A stretch of 64,000 nt of DNA, taken from NCBI RefSeq assembly GCF_002007235.1, contig NZ_MUHW01000001.1:186001-250000 (forward strand), read 5' to 3'. The notes below the pieces were generated by a model. The model had not been told where the DNA came from. It did no database searches and saw only the letters and a list, made by a program, of their open reading frames with translations. Each line of letters opens with the position of its first letter. Within the stretch, counting starts at the first letter, position 1. Below are positions 29,364 through 37,499 of this stretch, piece by piece. A program made the position numbers and the translations under genes. This DNA is from Oribacterium sp. C9. Lineage in GTDB: Bacteria > Bacillota > Clostridia > Lachnospirales > Lachnospiraceae.

Positions 29364-29370
29364 AATGAAA

Positions 29371-29416
29371 GAGTGCTTGGGTCTGAAAGCTTCAGATCAT
29401 AAGCACTCCGTTTTTA
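29371..29416 (+). terminator. terminator after truA
   Basis: The outer stem GAGTGCTT/AAGCACTC and an inner TCTGAA/TTCAGA pairing are followed by CGTTTTT. Confidence 0.85.
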
Positions 29417-29483
29417 TAGGTGGCTTTTTAATAATAGAAATACACATAATAAAGATTACAAGAGAAATAAAGGGAACAGTACT

Positions 29484-30140
29484 ATGAAATATAAAGATAT
29501 TAAAGGGTTTATCTTTGACATGGACGGAACGATGTTCGATACAGAAAGGGTGTATTATAAATTCTGGAAAGTTACAGCCGAGGAGCGCGGATTCATTATT
29601 ACCGATGAAATGATAGATAAGATGAGAGGGGCTTCTGTCGAGAATATAGGGGTACTTTTCAAAAAAATTAATCCTGATTTTGACTATATGGAGGAACGTG
29701 CGATCAGAAAAGGACATATATATGACTATTTAAGGGAGCATGGGATACCAAAAAAGGAAGGGCTGGACGAACTGTTTTCATGGCTCATGGAAAAGGGATA
29801 TAAGCTGGCTCTTGGATCCTCTTCCATAAAAGAACAGGTCATGATGTACCTGGACGAAACAGATTATACTGGAAAATTTGACTATATATGTGCCGGCGAT
29901 ATGATCAGTAACGGCAAGCCTGCACCGGATATTTATCTGCACTGTGCTGAAAAACTGGGACTAAATCCTGAGGAATGCATAGTTGTTGAGGATTCACCTA
30001 ATGGAATAAGGGCCGGATATGCTGCAGGATGTAAGGTTTTCGGCATCAAGGACATGAGCGAGCTTACGGAGGTCAGGGAAATGCTTACAGAAGAGCCGGA
30101 GACATTGACAGATATCATAAGGATATTTGAGGAGAGTTAG
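29484..30140 (+). CDS. HAD-family phosphatase (beta-phosphoglucomutase-like)
   Basis: 218 residues. Motif I FDMDGT (nucleophile D12, D14), motif II LGSSS near 107-111, a Lys at the GKPAPD motif and the acidic motif IV VVEDSPNGI mark a class-I-cap HAD hydrolase. Family members dephosphorylate small sugars or nucleotides; the substrate is not evident. AAGGGA precedes the ATG. It stands alone between truA and the rplM leader. Confidence 0.85.
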   Translation: MKYKDIKGFIFDMDGTMFDTERVYYKFWKVTAEERGFIITDEMIDKMRGASVENIGVLFKKINPDFDYMEERAIRKGHIYDYLREHGIPKKEGLDELFSWLMEKGYKLALGSSSIKEQVMMYLDETDYTGKFDYICAGDMISNGKPAPDIYLHCAEKLGLNPEECIVVEDSPNGIRAGYAAGCKVFGIKDMSELTEVREMLTEEPETLTDIIRIFEES

Positions 30141-30298
30141 TCTTTCGGGAAAAGAATGCGTCGAGAACAGTTGTGATAATGATTTGTATAGTAGTGATTT
30201 CTTTATACGGAAGAGAACATAACAGATATCTGTAGACATTTCTAAATGGAATCTGATGATTAAGATTGTAAAGAGAAAATAAAATGTTTACAGCTGTA

Positions 30299-30327
30299 TT
30301 GACAGCATTTGCAATTCAAAATATAAT
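30299..30327 (+). promoter_or_regulatory. consensus promoter for rplM-rpsI
   Basis: TTGACA (30299-30304), a 17-nt spacer and TATAAT (30322-30327) match the vegetative consensus at all twelve positions. Start near 30334. Confidence 0.8.
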
Positions 30328-30333
30328 ACATGA

Positions 30334-30604
30334 TGCTGTCTGATAAAACGGCGTAGTTTCTATGCTGTTAAGACAGGTAACTATTTACAGCAGGGTTCGA
30401 TATAGAGCCCGGGCTACATTAAATACTGAAATCAGTCTCAGAGTGGACCACTTGCAAAGCTGATAAGCTGTTTTGACGGTTTGTCATGATGCTGGCCGTA
30501 AGCTTTCCATAAGGAAGCGAGCATATAACCCGATGCAGGCAAGCAGGCAGAAGTTCTGTTTTGGACAGAGACCAGAGTAAGTAGCCTTATAACAGGAGGT
30601 TGTT
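30334..30604 (+). ncRNA. 270-nt leader of rplM-rpsI
   Basis: No gene is seen. Local hairpins include a GCTT-TCC/GGA-AGC element near 30500 and CTGT/ACAG near 30558-30570. Ribosomal L13 leaders are known in Firmicutes, but most are much shorter, so whether this is one needs a covariance search. Confidence 0.4.
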
Positions 30605-31039
30605 ATGAATTCATACGTAGCTACAGCTTCTACTATTGCACAGGACAGAAAGTGGTATGTAGTAGACGCAGAGGGTAAGACACTTGGTCGTCTTGCATCA
30701 GAAGTTGCTAAGGTTCTTCGCGGAAAGAACAAGCCAACTTACACACCATTCCTTGATTGCGGAGATTACGTAATCATCGTTAACGCAGAGAAGATCGCTG
30801 TTACAGGTAAGAAGCTTGATCAGAAGATTTATCGCACACATTCCAGATATGTTGGTTCAATGCGTGAGACAACACTTCGTGATCTCAAGGCTAAGAAGCC
30901 TGAGAAGGTAATCGAGTATGCTGTTAAGGGTATGCTTCCTCACGGACCATTAGGCAGACAGATGTATAAGAAGCTTTTCGTATACGCTGGCGCAGACCAC
31001 AAGCACCAGGCTCAGAAGCCTGTTGAGCTTACAATCTAA
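30605..31039 (+). CDS. rplM: 50S ribosomal protein L13
   Basis: 144 residues, with [20 protein letters not shown] and [16 protein letters not shown], both typical of L13. It is an early 50S assembly protein. AGGAGG precedes the ATG. Confidence 0.97.
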   Translation: MNSYVATASTIAQDRKWYVVDAEGKTLGRLASEVAKVLRGKNKPTYTPFLDCGDYVIIVNAEKIAVTGKKLDQKIYRTHSRYVGSMRETTLRDLKAKKPEKVIEYAVKGMLPHGPLGRQMYKKLFVYAGADHKHQAQKPVELTI

Positions 31040-31053
31040 GGGAGGATATCAAA

Positions 31054-31446
31054 ATGGCTACAAACAGAAATTACGGAACAGGTAGAAGAAAGTCTTCTGT
31101 TGCAAGAGTTTACATTATGCCTGGAACAGGTAAGATCACAATCAACAAGAGAAGCCTTGACGAGTACTTCGGTCTTGATACACTGAAGCTTATCGTTAAT
31201 CAGCCACTCGTTCTTACACAGAATGTTGGCAAGCTTGATATTCTTGTTAACGTACACGGTGGTGGTACAACAGGTCAGGCTGGTGCTATCCGTCACGGTA
31301 TCTCAAGAGCACTTTGCGAGATGGATATCGAGTACAGACCAGTTCTCAAGAAGGCTGGATTCCTTACAAGAGATCCAAGAATGAAGGAGAGAAAGAAGTA
31401 CGGTCTCAAGTCCGCACGTCGTGCTCCTCAGTTCTCAAAGAGATAA
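31054..31446 (+). CDS. rpsI: 30S ribosomal protein S9
   Basis: 130 residues, with [20 protein letters not shown] and the C-terminal [10 protein letters not shown] tail whose final Arg reaches the P-site tRNA. The last codons are the integration target of element E1. The tail PQFSKR and stop are repeated at 36266 and 43336, so the protein's end is kept whichever copy is joined. Everything after the stop here appears to be element-borne, including the terminator. Confidence 0.97.
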   Translation: MATNRNYGTGRRKSSVARVYIMPGTGKITINKRSLDEYFGLDTLKLIVNQPLVLTQNVGKLDILVNVHGGGTTGQAGAIRHGISRALCEMDIEYRPVLKKAGFLTRDPRMKERKKYGLKSARRAPQFSKR

Positions 31447-31509
31447 TCTTTGGAGAATCGAAAAGAATTCACAAACCTCAGAAACCTCGTGTTTCTGGGG
31501 TTTTTCTTT
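31426..31509 (+). repeat. rpsI-tail repeat copy A (left attachment site of E1)
   Basis: 84 bp covering the last codons of rpsI, the stop and a terminator. It differs from copy B (36266-36349) at 3 positions. The 13-base core TCAAAGAGATAAT is shared with copies C and D, with one change in B. It is read as the attL-type junction. Confidence 0.85.
31474..31509 (+). terminator. terminator now serving rpsI (element-borne)
   Basis: AACCTCAGAAAC (31474-31485) pairs with GTTTCTGGGGTT across CTCGT, with one G-U pair, then TTTCTTT. An identical stem follows copy B. Confidence 0.9.
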
Positions 31510-31556
31510 ACTCAGAAACGCTGTGGGATGGTATGAAAATCAAGAAATTTTAGACG

Positions 31557-31589
31557 GTAATAAGCAAGTAATAAGCAGGTAAGAAGCAA
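31557..31589. repeat. three tandem 11-bp integrase arm-type repeats, E1 left
   Basis: Units of consensus GTAATAAGCAR at 31557, 31568 and 31579 (the third is GTAAGAAGCAA), between the attachment core and the integrase stop. Related units lie at the right end of E1 and E3. Confidence 0.65.
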
Positions 31590-31603
31590 AATTCGTATTT
31601 GCT

Positions 31604-32656
31604 TCAAATCTGATTTATCGCTTCCAATAGGGCTTTTACATCAAGGTGTGTGTACACCTTTTCGGTGAGAGACATGGCTCCGGAATGACCAACTATGCTT
31701 TTTATCATAGTCGGATCCACATGTGCTTCTGCTAACATAGAGATGCAGGTATGTCTGGTATCGTGTGGATTATGATCTAAGCCAATATTTTCCATTAAGG
31801 CATTCCAATATGTTGTGTGGTAGTTCCAGTAAGCAAAGTGTTCGTTATCCGGTGTATGAAGAAGGTATTCACAATCGGAACTTTCGTACCAGGACTTGTA
31901 GAAGGGCAATACTTTGTCTGCTATCGGAACTCTTCTTATGCCGCTTTTGGTTTTGCTGGCAACTACATCGAAGTACTGTTCTTCAAGATTCACATTCTCT
32001 TTCTTTAGATCCAGAAATTCCGTTATTCTGCAACCGTTATAGATAAGCATTAAAACAATTTGGATGAATGGGTCATCCTTCATAGTCCAAAGTTTATCCA
32101 CTTCACTTCTTGTAAACTTATTGTGATCACGTTTGTCCGGATTTTTGTCACTGTGTTTTAGGATATCCACATAAGTTGAGTAATCCTTGATGCATATGTC
32201 ATTCTGCATGGCATATTTGTAAAGCTGATTGAACAAGGTTTTTATTTTCTTTAGTGTAGGAAAATTCTTGTTGCAAGAATCTATCACATATTGCAGGTCG
32301 GCAAGCTTTATGTCCCTAAAAGGCTTTTTGTATAGCGTTCCGCATACGTTATAGGACGCTTCATAGCCATGAATATTGGACTTGGATATCGTGGGAAATT
32401 TACTTTTTGACCAATATTCATATACATCCTGAAAAGTCAGCCTTGCAAGTTTAGTATCAAATGGGTTCCGGTGATAATCCGCCAACATTTGCTGACCTTC
32501 AGCACGTGTGCTGGCATAGCCCACAATAATGTACTTTTGTACCTGCTTTTCCTTTACAGGATCAAATTCCCATCCATCGGTAATTCGTACCATGTAGGGT
32601 TTTCTTCGTTTACCAGACATTTTAAAAACACTTCCATATCCGTTTGGTGATTTCAA
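31604..32656 (-). CDS. tyrosine recombinase (integrase) of E1
   Basis: 350 residues. The catalytic set is complete: R210 (NGCRITE), K235 or K237 (SKTKSG), H298-x2-R301 (HDTRHT), H324 (VGHSG) and Y335 (KVYTHLD). The N-terminal part holds an arm-binding-type domain and a SAM-like core-binding domain (about 70-165). It is expected to join the element to the rpsI 3' end. The start is TTG at 32656, supported by AGGAGG 8 nt upstream (32666-32671) with no better ATG nearby. It is convergent on rpsI, next to the attachment core, as in Tn916-like modules. Confidence 0.93.
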   Translation of the reverse strand: MKSPNGYGSVFKMSGKRRKPYMVRITDGWEFDPVKEKQVQKYIIVGYASTRAEGQQMLADYHRNPFDTKLARLTFQDVYEYWSKSKFPTISKSNIHGYEASYNVCGTLYKKPFRDIKLADLQYVIDSCNKNFPTLKKIKTLFNQLYKYAMQNDICIKDYSTYVDILKHSDKNPDKRDHNKFTRSEVDKLWTMKDDPFIQIVLMLIYNGCRITEFLDLKKENVNLEEQYFDVVASKTKSGIRRVPIADKVLPFYKSWYESSDCEYLLHTPDNEHFAYWNYHTTYWNALMENIGLDHNPHDTRHTCISMLAEAHVDPTMIKSIVGHSGAMSLTEKVYTHLDVKALLEAINQI

Positions 32657-32708
32657 ATTTTCAAACCTCCTATGTTTTATTTACCCAGGATATTTATGAT
32701 AAAAGGAC

Positions 32709-33239
32709 TTAACCTTCATCAACGCTTTTATCTTTTAACGTGATGTTTGAATAATATGAGAGCTCAGTCTCAAACCAGTGATCGAATTGCGCCTTAGAAT
32801 GTGCTGTGTTATCAAGATTTTCTATTTCATCAGAATATCTCTCAAGAAACAGGCAAAGATCCTGGTTTAATTCCGCATCTTTGTTGTTTCCGTCAAATTT
32901 AAGGGTACAACTCCATTCCCCATCATTATCAGGTTTCTTAACAGTAACATCGAAATGTATACCAGCTTTCTTATTTAGTTCGTTAATTACATAAAGCACA
33001 TCGGATAATGTTTCGAGATGTATTTCCTGTTTCTGATATCCGATAAGATGTGATGGAGAAACATTCAAAACTTTAGCGATTTCATTGAGCATAGCGAAAG
33101 ATGGCTCTATTTCTCCGCTTTCATATTTTTGAACAGTGCGCATTGTCTTGCCAAGTCTGTCAGCAAGTTCAGTCTGATTCATGCCTGCAGCTTTTCTTGC
33201 GTCTCTTATTTTTATTCCTAAATCTGTTTTTTCTTTCAT
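32709..33239 (-). CDS. Xre-family repressor of E1
   Basis: 176 residues. An N-terminal helix-turn-helix (about 8-60, MNQTELADRLGKTMRTVQKY) is followed by an unassigned domain that may sense a signal or dimerize. ATG 33239 has GAGGTG upstream. It is divergent from the excisionase-like gene. A minus-strand promoter TTTACA-17-TTACAA can be placed at 33261-33289, and operator-like inverted repeats lie in the shared region, so it probably controls both directions. Confidence 0.8.
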   Translation of the reverse strand: MKEKTDLGIKIRDARKAAGMNQTELADRLGKTMRTVQKYESGEIEPSFAMLNEIAKVLNVSPSHLIGYQKQEIHLETLSDVLYVINELNKKAGIHFDVTVKKPDNDGEWSCTLKFDGNNKDAELNQDLCLFLERYSDEIENLDNTAHSKAQFDHWFETELSYYSNITLKDKSVDEG

Positions 33240-33321
33240 GATATTCACCTCGTAACTGAATTGTAACATGAAGCTGTGCGAATTGTAAAGACGTTATACG
33301 AACCAAAACGTCGTAAACGTG

Positions 33322-33372
33322 TTGACATATGAAATAAAAGGGTATATCATCAAAATGCGAACAAATAGTTCG
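33322..33372 (+). promoter_or_regulatory. promoter and operator for E1 rightward genes
   Basis: TTGACA (33322-33327), a 17-nt spacer and TATCAT (33345-33350). Just downstream is the inverted repeat CGAAC-AAATA-GTTCG (33358-33372). Upstream, GACGTT/AACGTC is another inverted repeat. These are likely repressor sites. Confidence 0.6.
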
Positions 33373-33396
33373 TAAATCAAAAGAAGGGAGAAATAT

Positions 33397-33633
33397 ATGA
33401 CAGAAGCACAAAACTATCAGGAGATTCCACATTTTACAGGAAGAAACGTATCCATTGCGGAGATTGCAGATGCAATGCATAAGGACAGGCAATTTGTAAG
33501 GGTTGGGATTCAGAAAGGATATCTGAAATTTGGGGTTGCCTTTAAACCGGAAAATTCCACCGAATATAGTTATTACTGTCCTGATAAAAGGGTATGGGAA
33601 GAAATCGGATACTTTTGTCCGGAAGCAGGTTAA
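33397..33633 (+). CDS. excisionase-like small DNA-binding protein
   Basis: 78 residues with a short helix-turn-helix-like part (SIAEIADAMHKDRQFVRVGIQ) resembling MerR/Xis-type excisionases of Gram-positive mobile elements. It sits first in the rightward operon, opposite the repressor, the usual place of xis. GAAGGGAG precedes the ATG. The function is inferred from size, fold cue and position. Confidence 0.6.
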   Translation: MTEAQNYQEIPHFTGRNVSIAEIADAMHKDRQFVRVGIQKGYLKFGVAFKPENSTEYSYYCPDKRVWEEIGYFCPEAG

Positions 33634-33644
33634 TGGCAAAAAAA

Positions 33645-33734
33645 TAGACTTACCTGTTCGCACCAGATAAGTCTACAAGTAAAAGCCGGAGCCTTTATCA
33701 AATTCATTAAGAGTATAACAAGACCTCCGGCTTT
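33645..33734 (+). promoter_or_regulatory. two strong hairpins before the RepA-like gene
   Basis: TAGACTTA...TAAGTCTA (33645-33675) and AAAGCCGGAG (33682-33691) with CTCCGGCTTT (33725-33734, 33-nt loop). They lie in the xis-rep gap and may control transcription of the rep gene or serve as an RNA-regulated site. Confidence 0.45.
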
Positions 33735-33767
33735 ACACAACAGATAAAGAATGTAAGGAGGGTAAAA

Positions 33768-34745
33768 ATGGAAGAATTAAAGACTGAATTGAAACTGATT
33801 CAAATGTCATCCATTGAAGCAGAAGAAGTTTCATGGCTGTGGTATCCGTTTATACCATTCGGAAAGCTGACCATAATTCAGGGAGATCCTGGAGATGGTA
33901 AGACAACGATGGTTTTGAATATTGCAGCTAAACTCTCAAAGGGTGAAACCTTTGATGATCATATGATCGGCGGTGATCCGATCAATATCATATATCAGAC
34001 TGCTGAGGATGGACTTGCAGACACGGTAAAACCCCGTTTGGAGTCGGCAGGGGCAGATTGTACACGTATAAGTGTAATAGATGAGAGTGATAAATCGCTT
34101 TCCATGGCGGATTCGAGAATAGAAGAAGCGTTGATACAGACAAAAGCAAAGCTACTGATATTGGATCCGATACAGGCATATCTTGGTGGTGAAATGGATA
34201 TGAACCGGGCCAATGAGGCCAGAGATATGACTAAACGACTCGGAGCTTTAGCTGAAAAATATTAATGCGCAATTGTCCTTATCGGTCATATGAATAAGGC
34301 ATCCGGAAATAAAGCGGCTTACCGGGGAATGGGATCAATAGACTTCTACGCTGTAGCACGAAGTGTACTTCTTGTTGGAAGAATTGAAGGGGAACCTAAC
34401 TTGAGAGCAATGGTTCAAATAAAGAATAATCTGGCAGCATTTGGCAATTCAAAAGCATTTGAACTATCAGAGGAAGGTTTCACCTGGATTGGTGATTACG
34501 AAATAACAGCGGATGAAGTGCTTGGGGGAGTTATGCCAAGGGCGAATAAGCAGGAGAAGGCGAAAGAGATATTAAGAAAAATGGCTGAAACACGAAGTTT
34601 GGTTCCGAGTAGTGAAATAATGGAACATGCCAAAGAAGAAGGCATATCAAAGAGAACTATGGAAAATGCAAAAAAGGAACTTGATATAAAAGCCAAGAAG
34701 CAAAATAACGTTTGGTATTGGAATTTGGATAACTATAGACATTAA
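33768..34745 (+). pseudogene. RepA-like AAA ATPase interrupted by in-frame TAA
   Basis: The frame encodes a RecA/RepA-like ATPase of about 325 residues: Walker A GDPGDGKT, Walker B LLILDPIQAYLGGEMD, then a family-typical IGHMNKASGNKAAYRGMGS block after the break. A TAA at 34263-34265 cuts it after ALAEKY. The downstream frame continues unshifted with CAIVLIGHMNK. Restart at ATG 34290 lacks a Shine-Dalgarno. Such ATPases act in plasmid or element replication; this one is probably inactive unless the stop is read through or is a sequence error. GGAGGG precedes the first ATG. Confidence 0.8.
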
Positions 34746-34853
34746 GGAAGAATGCAACAATGCAGGTTGTAAGGGATTGCGGACTTAAACAGTGCAAGGT
34801 TGCAAAGTTGTAAATACTCTGCATTGTTGCGGACTTGAAGGAAAGGATATGAA

Positions 34854-35087
34854 ATGAAGAATGTACTTATTTCAAGAGAACTGTTTCTGATGATTCTGAA
34901 ATATCATTTATTTGGGATAGAAAGATTTGATGAAGATATCAGAAAGGGATTAAAAGACAAACTGCATAGCATGGAAAGACATGATACTTACAGTAAGTCG
35001 AAAACGGCACCAACGGAAGCAGAAAGGGAGAAATCTCGCAAGGAGTATTTGGATATGATCGGGATGCATCAGGATTACAGATGGTGA
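34854..35087 (+). CDS. small conserved-looking protein of mobilizable element
   Basis: 77 residues, charged, with the stretch KSKTAPTEAEREKSRKEYLD. It resembles short proteins I associate with clostridial mobilizable elements, located just before the relaxase. No function is known to me. GAAAGGAT precedes the ATG. The upstream 34746-34853 stretch has two similar GC-flanked TTGCGGACTT words. Confidence 0.55.
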   Translation: MKNVLISRELFLMILKYHLFGIERFDEDIRKGLKDKLHSMERHDTYSKSKTAPTEAEREKSRKEYLDMIGMHQDYRW

Positions 35088-35114
35088 TTCTGCTTACAGA
35101 GATAGTACGAGCGT

Positions 35115-35232
35115 GTGAAACACGCTTGTTGATAATCCGGCAAAAATGCTTATCGATTATGCGGAGCGGAACTCCGCGAACATAATCGATAACCCCCTAT
35201 GGATAATGACACTACGTATCATTATCCGGGGG
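35115..35232. other. oriT-like cruciform region upstream of relaxase
   Basis: TTATCGATTATG (35150-35161) pairs with CATAATCGATAA (35181-35192), with GCGGAG/CTCCGC inside. GGATAATGA (35201-35209) pairs with TCATTATCC (35219-35227), flanked by CCCCC and GGGGG. On the minus strand the loop reads ACGTAGTGTCATTA, close to the TAGTGTG/TTA nick consensus of MobV (pMV158-type) origins. A smaller AGCGTGT/ACACGCT hairpin lies just before. The assignment as origin of transfer is inferred. Confidence 0.6.
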
Positions 35233-35292
35233 CTCTGCGAGGCGGATAGAGCCATTCTATATGCATATGAATCAAGATGGAAAGGAGTTTGG

Positions 35293-36036
35293 ATGATATC
35301 GTATTCGTTACATCTGTCAAATAAAAAGCATGCATTGAACACTGTAAAAAAGGTTAGTACTGCTAGTAAACATAATATGAGACAATTTAAAAGCGAAGAT
35401 TATTGCAAAGATAATATCATTGTAATAAGGGGAAGTGATAATATCCTTGAGGATGTGAAGAAAAAGTATCATGAAGAATTTGATGAAGCATTGGTTAAGT
35501 ACAATGAGGGTAAAAGATCAGACCGTAAGATACAGGATTACCTAAAATATGTGTCGGAAAGTGGGAAGAACGATGTGGCAGCGGAGATAATAATTCAGCT
35601 GGGAGATGAAGAATTTTGGCATGACAAGTCGATGAATCTGCAGAGAAAGATGGTTCCGATACTTGAAGAACAGGTCCGGCATCTGGAGGAACTTGTTCCG
35701 GATTTCAAAATAGTATCAGCTGTGGTTCATCTGGATGAACATTCACCCCATGCTCATATCATTGGGGTTCCGATAGGACGAGGATATAAGCGTGGAATGG
35801 AGAAACAGGCAGCCAAAACCAAGGTTTTTACTCAGGACACTCTGAAAACACTTCAGGATCAGATGCACAAGCATGCTGAGAGGGATATGGAAGCTCACCC
35901 GGAGATTTTTGAGGGAGAAAGTCTGAAAGAAATCGAACAGGGTAGGAACAGTGACTGGTCGAAGGAATTCTACATTACAGGTTCTTATTGCAGGCTGAAA
36001 GCAGAGAAATCAACAGGCAAAAAAATAGAATATTGA
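35293..36036 (+). CDS. MobV/Pre-type relaxase (possibly C-terminally short)
   Basis: 247 residues. Motif I is H27-x2-R30 (KHNMRQ), the His being the likely nicking residue in this family. Motif III is HLDEHSPHAH (146-155), the metal-binding histidines. It would nick oriT and pilot the strand into a recipient using another element's conjugation machinery. ATG 35293 has AAGGAG 5 nt upstream. A longer frame from 35146 would cover the oriT hairpins and is rejected. Classical MobM is about twice this length, so a C-terminal part may be missing. Confidence 0.85.
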   Translation: MISYSLHLSNKKHALNTVKKVSTASKHNMRQFKSEDYCKDNIIVIRGSDNILEDVKKKYHEEFDEALVKYNEGKRSDRKIQDYLKYVSESGKNDVAAEIIIQLGDEEFWHDKSMNLQRKMVPILEEQVRHLEELVPDFKIVSAVVHLDEHSPHAHIIGVPIGRGYKRGMEKQAAKTKVFTQDTLKTLQDQMHKHAERDMEAHPEIFEGESLKEIEQGRNSDWSKEFYITGSYCRLKAEKSTGKKIEY

Positions 36037-36167
36037 AAAATGCAGATATTGTATATAAGCATAAGCTGAGAAATGGTGATAATACACCATTAGCTAAAAG
36101 GACTAATGACTTTAGCAAGCTTGAAAAGGCTTGTAATTCATATTGTAATTAATAGAGTTAGTTCTCC

Positions 36168-36287
36168 TTCCTGCCGTCACCGAGAGCCCTGGGCTGCTCC
36201 CGGTAAGAAACAGGTAATAAGCAAAAACTTCTGAAAATGGCGGAATTTCAAGCTTTTCACCATGCCCTCAGTTCTCAAAGCGATAAT
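36168..36287. repeat. 120-bp element right-end repeat, copy 1 (E1)
   Basis: Nearly identical to 43238-43357 (five differences by eye). It contains two 11-bp arm-type units (36203 and 36214) and ends in the rpsI-tail core. It marks the right end of E1. Confidence 0.85.
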
Positions 36288-36349
36288 CGTTGGAGAATCG
36301 AAAAGAGTTCACAAACCTCAGAAACCTCGTGTTTCTGGGGTTTTTCTTT
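36266..36349 (+). repeat. rpsI-tail repeat copy B with terminator (E1/E2 junction)
   Basis: It still encodes QFSKR and stop (AGA changed to CGA, same residue) and is followed by the same terminator stem as copy A (36314-36349). It is the right site of E1 and the left site of E2. Confidence 0.85.
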
Positions 36350-36397
36350 TATCTATAATTGTATTAAGTAGTGGTGAAACGCAGAAAATTTTGTACC

Positions 36398-36423
36398 GTA
36401 AACAGCGAGTAAACAGCAGGTAG
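36398..36423. repeat. two tandem 11-bp arm-type repeats, E2 left
   Basis: GTAAACAGCGA at 36398 and GTAAACAGCAG at 36409, then the start of a third unit. They abut the broken end of the acetyltransferase frame. Confidence 0.6.
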
Positions 36424-36788
36424 TTCCACCATTTACAACTGATTTTGGTGCGAATATTACACTCGGTGAAAATGTCTATATAAATGCATTTGTTTCCATG
36501 CAGGATCAGGGGGGTATCTATATAGAAGATGGGGCATTGATAGGACATCATGTGGTGCTTGCAACCTTGAATCATGAACTGAATGAGGCGCATCGACATG
36601 ATCTGATAGCAAAGCCGATACATATCGGTAAAAATGCATGGATAGGAGCCCGTTCAACAATACTTCAGGGCGTTACTGTTGGAGATAATGCAGTCATAGC
36701 TGCAGGAGCGGTTGTGACTAAGGATGTACCTGCCAATAGTATTGTTGGGGGTGTACCTGCCCGACTTATAAAAAGAATTGATGAATAA
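36420..36788 (+). pseudogene. 5'-truncated hexapeptide-repeat acetyltransferase
   Basis: Left-handed beta-helix hexapeptide repeats are clear ([32 protein letters not shown]) and match the C-terminal two thirds of maltose/galactoside-type O-acetyltransferases, including the catalytic-His region [12 protein letters not shown]. The frame continues upstream as [15 protein letters not shown] without a start and stops being protein-like at the arm repeats. The first roughly 60 residues are missing. An internal ATG at 36498 could start a 96-residue fragment, probably inactive. Confidence 0.75.
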
Positions 36789-36825
36789 AAAACATCACAT
36801 GTACAAGTAAAATTAATGTCCTACA

Positions 36826-37467
36826 TCAACTTATATATTCATGTATGCACATGAGTATAAATTTTTTCATGGATTCTATAAAATCAACCGGTATGTCCTT
36901 AAAACCTGCCAGTTTAGATGCTTCCTTTGCTATTGGATTTACGGTACATACGCCGTTAAGTCCTAGAGCATGGAAGAATACACTTGAATAAACCTTTGCA
37001 AATGTATCTGGCGTGCAATTCAGATACTCTGCAAAGTGTTCAATTACCATTCCGTTATATCTATAAAAAATTTTTTTGAATTTTACCAGTTTTTCCAGTG
37101 AAACGTTCGTTTCCAAAATCACCTGTAGAAGACTGTAGTAAGTAAGATAATCCTTGTTGCTGTTTATTATTCCTGCCCATATAGAGGATATTGTTTCGTG
37201 ATCAAAATTAGAACCAATTGGGCAGGCAGTGATTATTTCATTACTTTGCTTTATGTGTTTATCGGCAAGTATTTCGAGAATTATTTCTTCCTTTGTTGAT
37301 ACATATTTATATAATGTAGCACGAGACCAACCAAGACTGCTGGCTATGGTTGCAAGAGAAATCTCGTGATAAGAAGTTTCCAGAATCATTTTTTCGGTTA
37401 TATCTTTTATCTCTTTTAATCGTTCTTCCCTTTGTTCATCTGAACGGGCTCTTACAAAATCAGGCAT
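36826..37467 (-). CDS. TetR-family transcriptional regulator
   Basis: 213 residues. The N-terminal helix-turn-helix reads SLATIASSLGWSRATLYKYVSTKEE (two blocks, about 30-55). The C-terminal ligand domain is divergent. ATG 37467 has GAGGGG upstream; a longer frame lacks one. It is divergent from the lipoprotein hydrolase with a palindromic operator between them, so it probably represses both itself and the hydrolase until a ligand binds. Confidence 0.85.
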   Translation of the reverse strand: MPDFVRARSDEQREERLKEIKDITEKMILETSYHEISLATIASSLGWSRATLYKYVSTKEEIILEILADKHIKQSNEIITACPIGSNFDHETISSIWAGIINSNKDYLTYYSLLQVILETNVSLEKLVKFKKIFYRYNGMVIEHFAEYLNCTPDTFAKVYSSVFFHALGLNGVCTVNPIAKEASKLAGFKDIPVDFIESMKKFILMCIHEYIS

Positions 37468-37499
37468 TACTATCCCCTCTAAATCCATTGACTGATACT

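Larger units (their letters stand above)
31441..36280. mobile_element. E1: integrative mobilizable element in rpsI, about 4.84 kb
   Basis: Bounded by rpsI-tail copies A and B. Gene order: integrase and repressor (minus), then excisionase-like gene, RepA-like ATPase (broken), a small gene, an oriT-like cruciform and a MobV relaxase (plus). Tandem 11-bp arm-type sites lie inside both ends (31557-31589 and 36203-36224). There are no type IV secretion genes, so conjugation would need a helper. Such elements integrating at rpsI 3' ends are known in Firmicutes. The boundaries are approximate because the crossover lies somewhere in the core. Confidence 0.85.

Noticed and set aside
31553-31589. Reading the tandem GTAATAAGCA units as a small CRISPR or satellite
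   Set aside because: The units are contiguous 11-mers without spacers and recur only near element ends, fitting integrase arm sites better.
34263-34265. Recoding or readthrough of TAA in the RepA-like gene
   Set aside because: No stimulatory structure or precedent is evident. A nonsense mutation or sequence error is simpler.
35146-35292. N-terminal extension of the relaxase from ATG 35146
   Set aside because: It would translate through the oriT hairpins. The later ATG has a well-placed AAGGAG and starts at the family's normal N-terminus.
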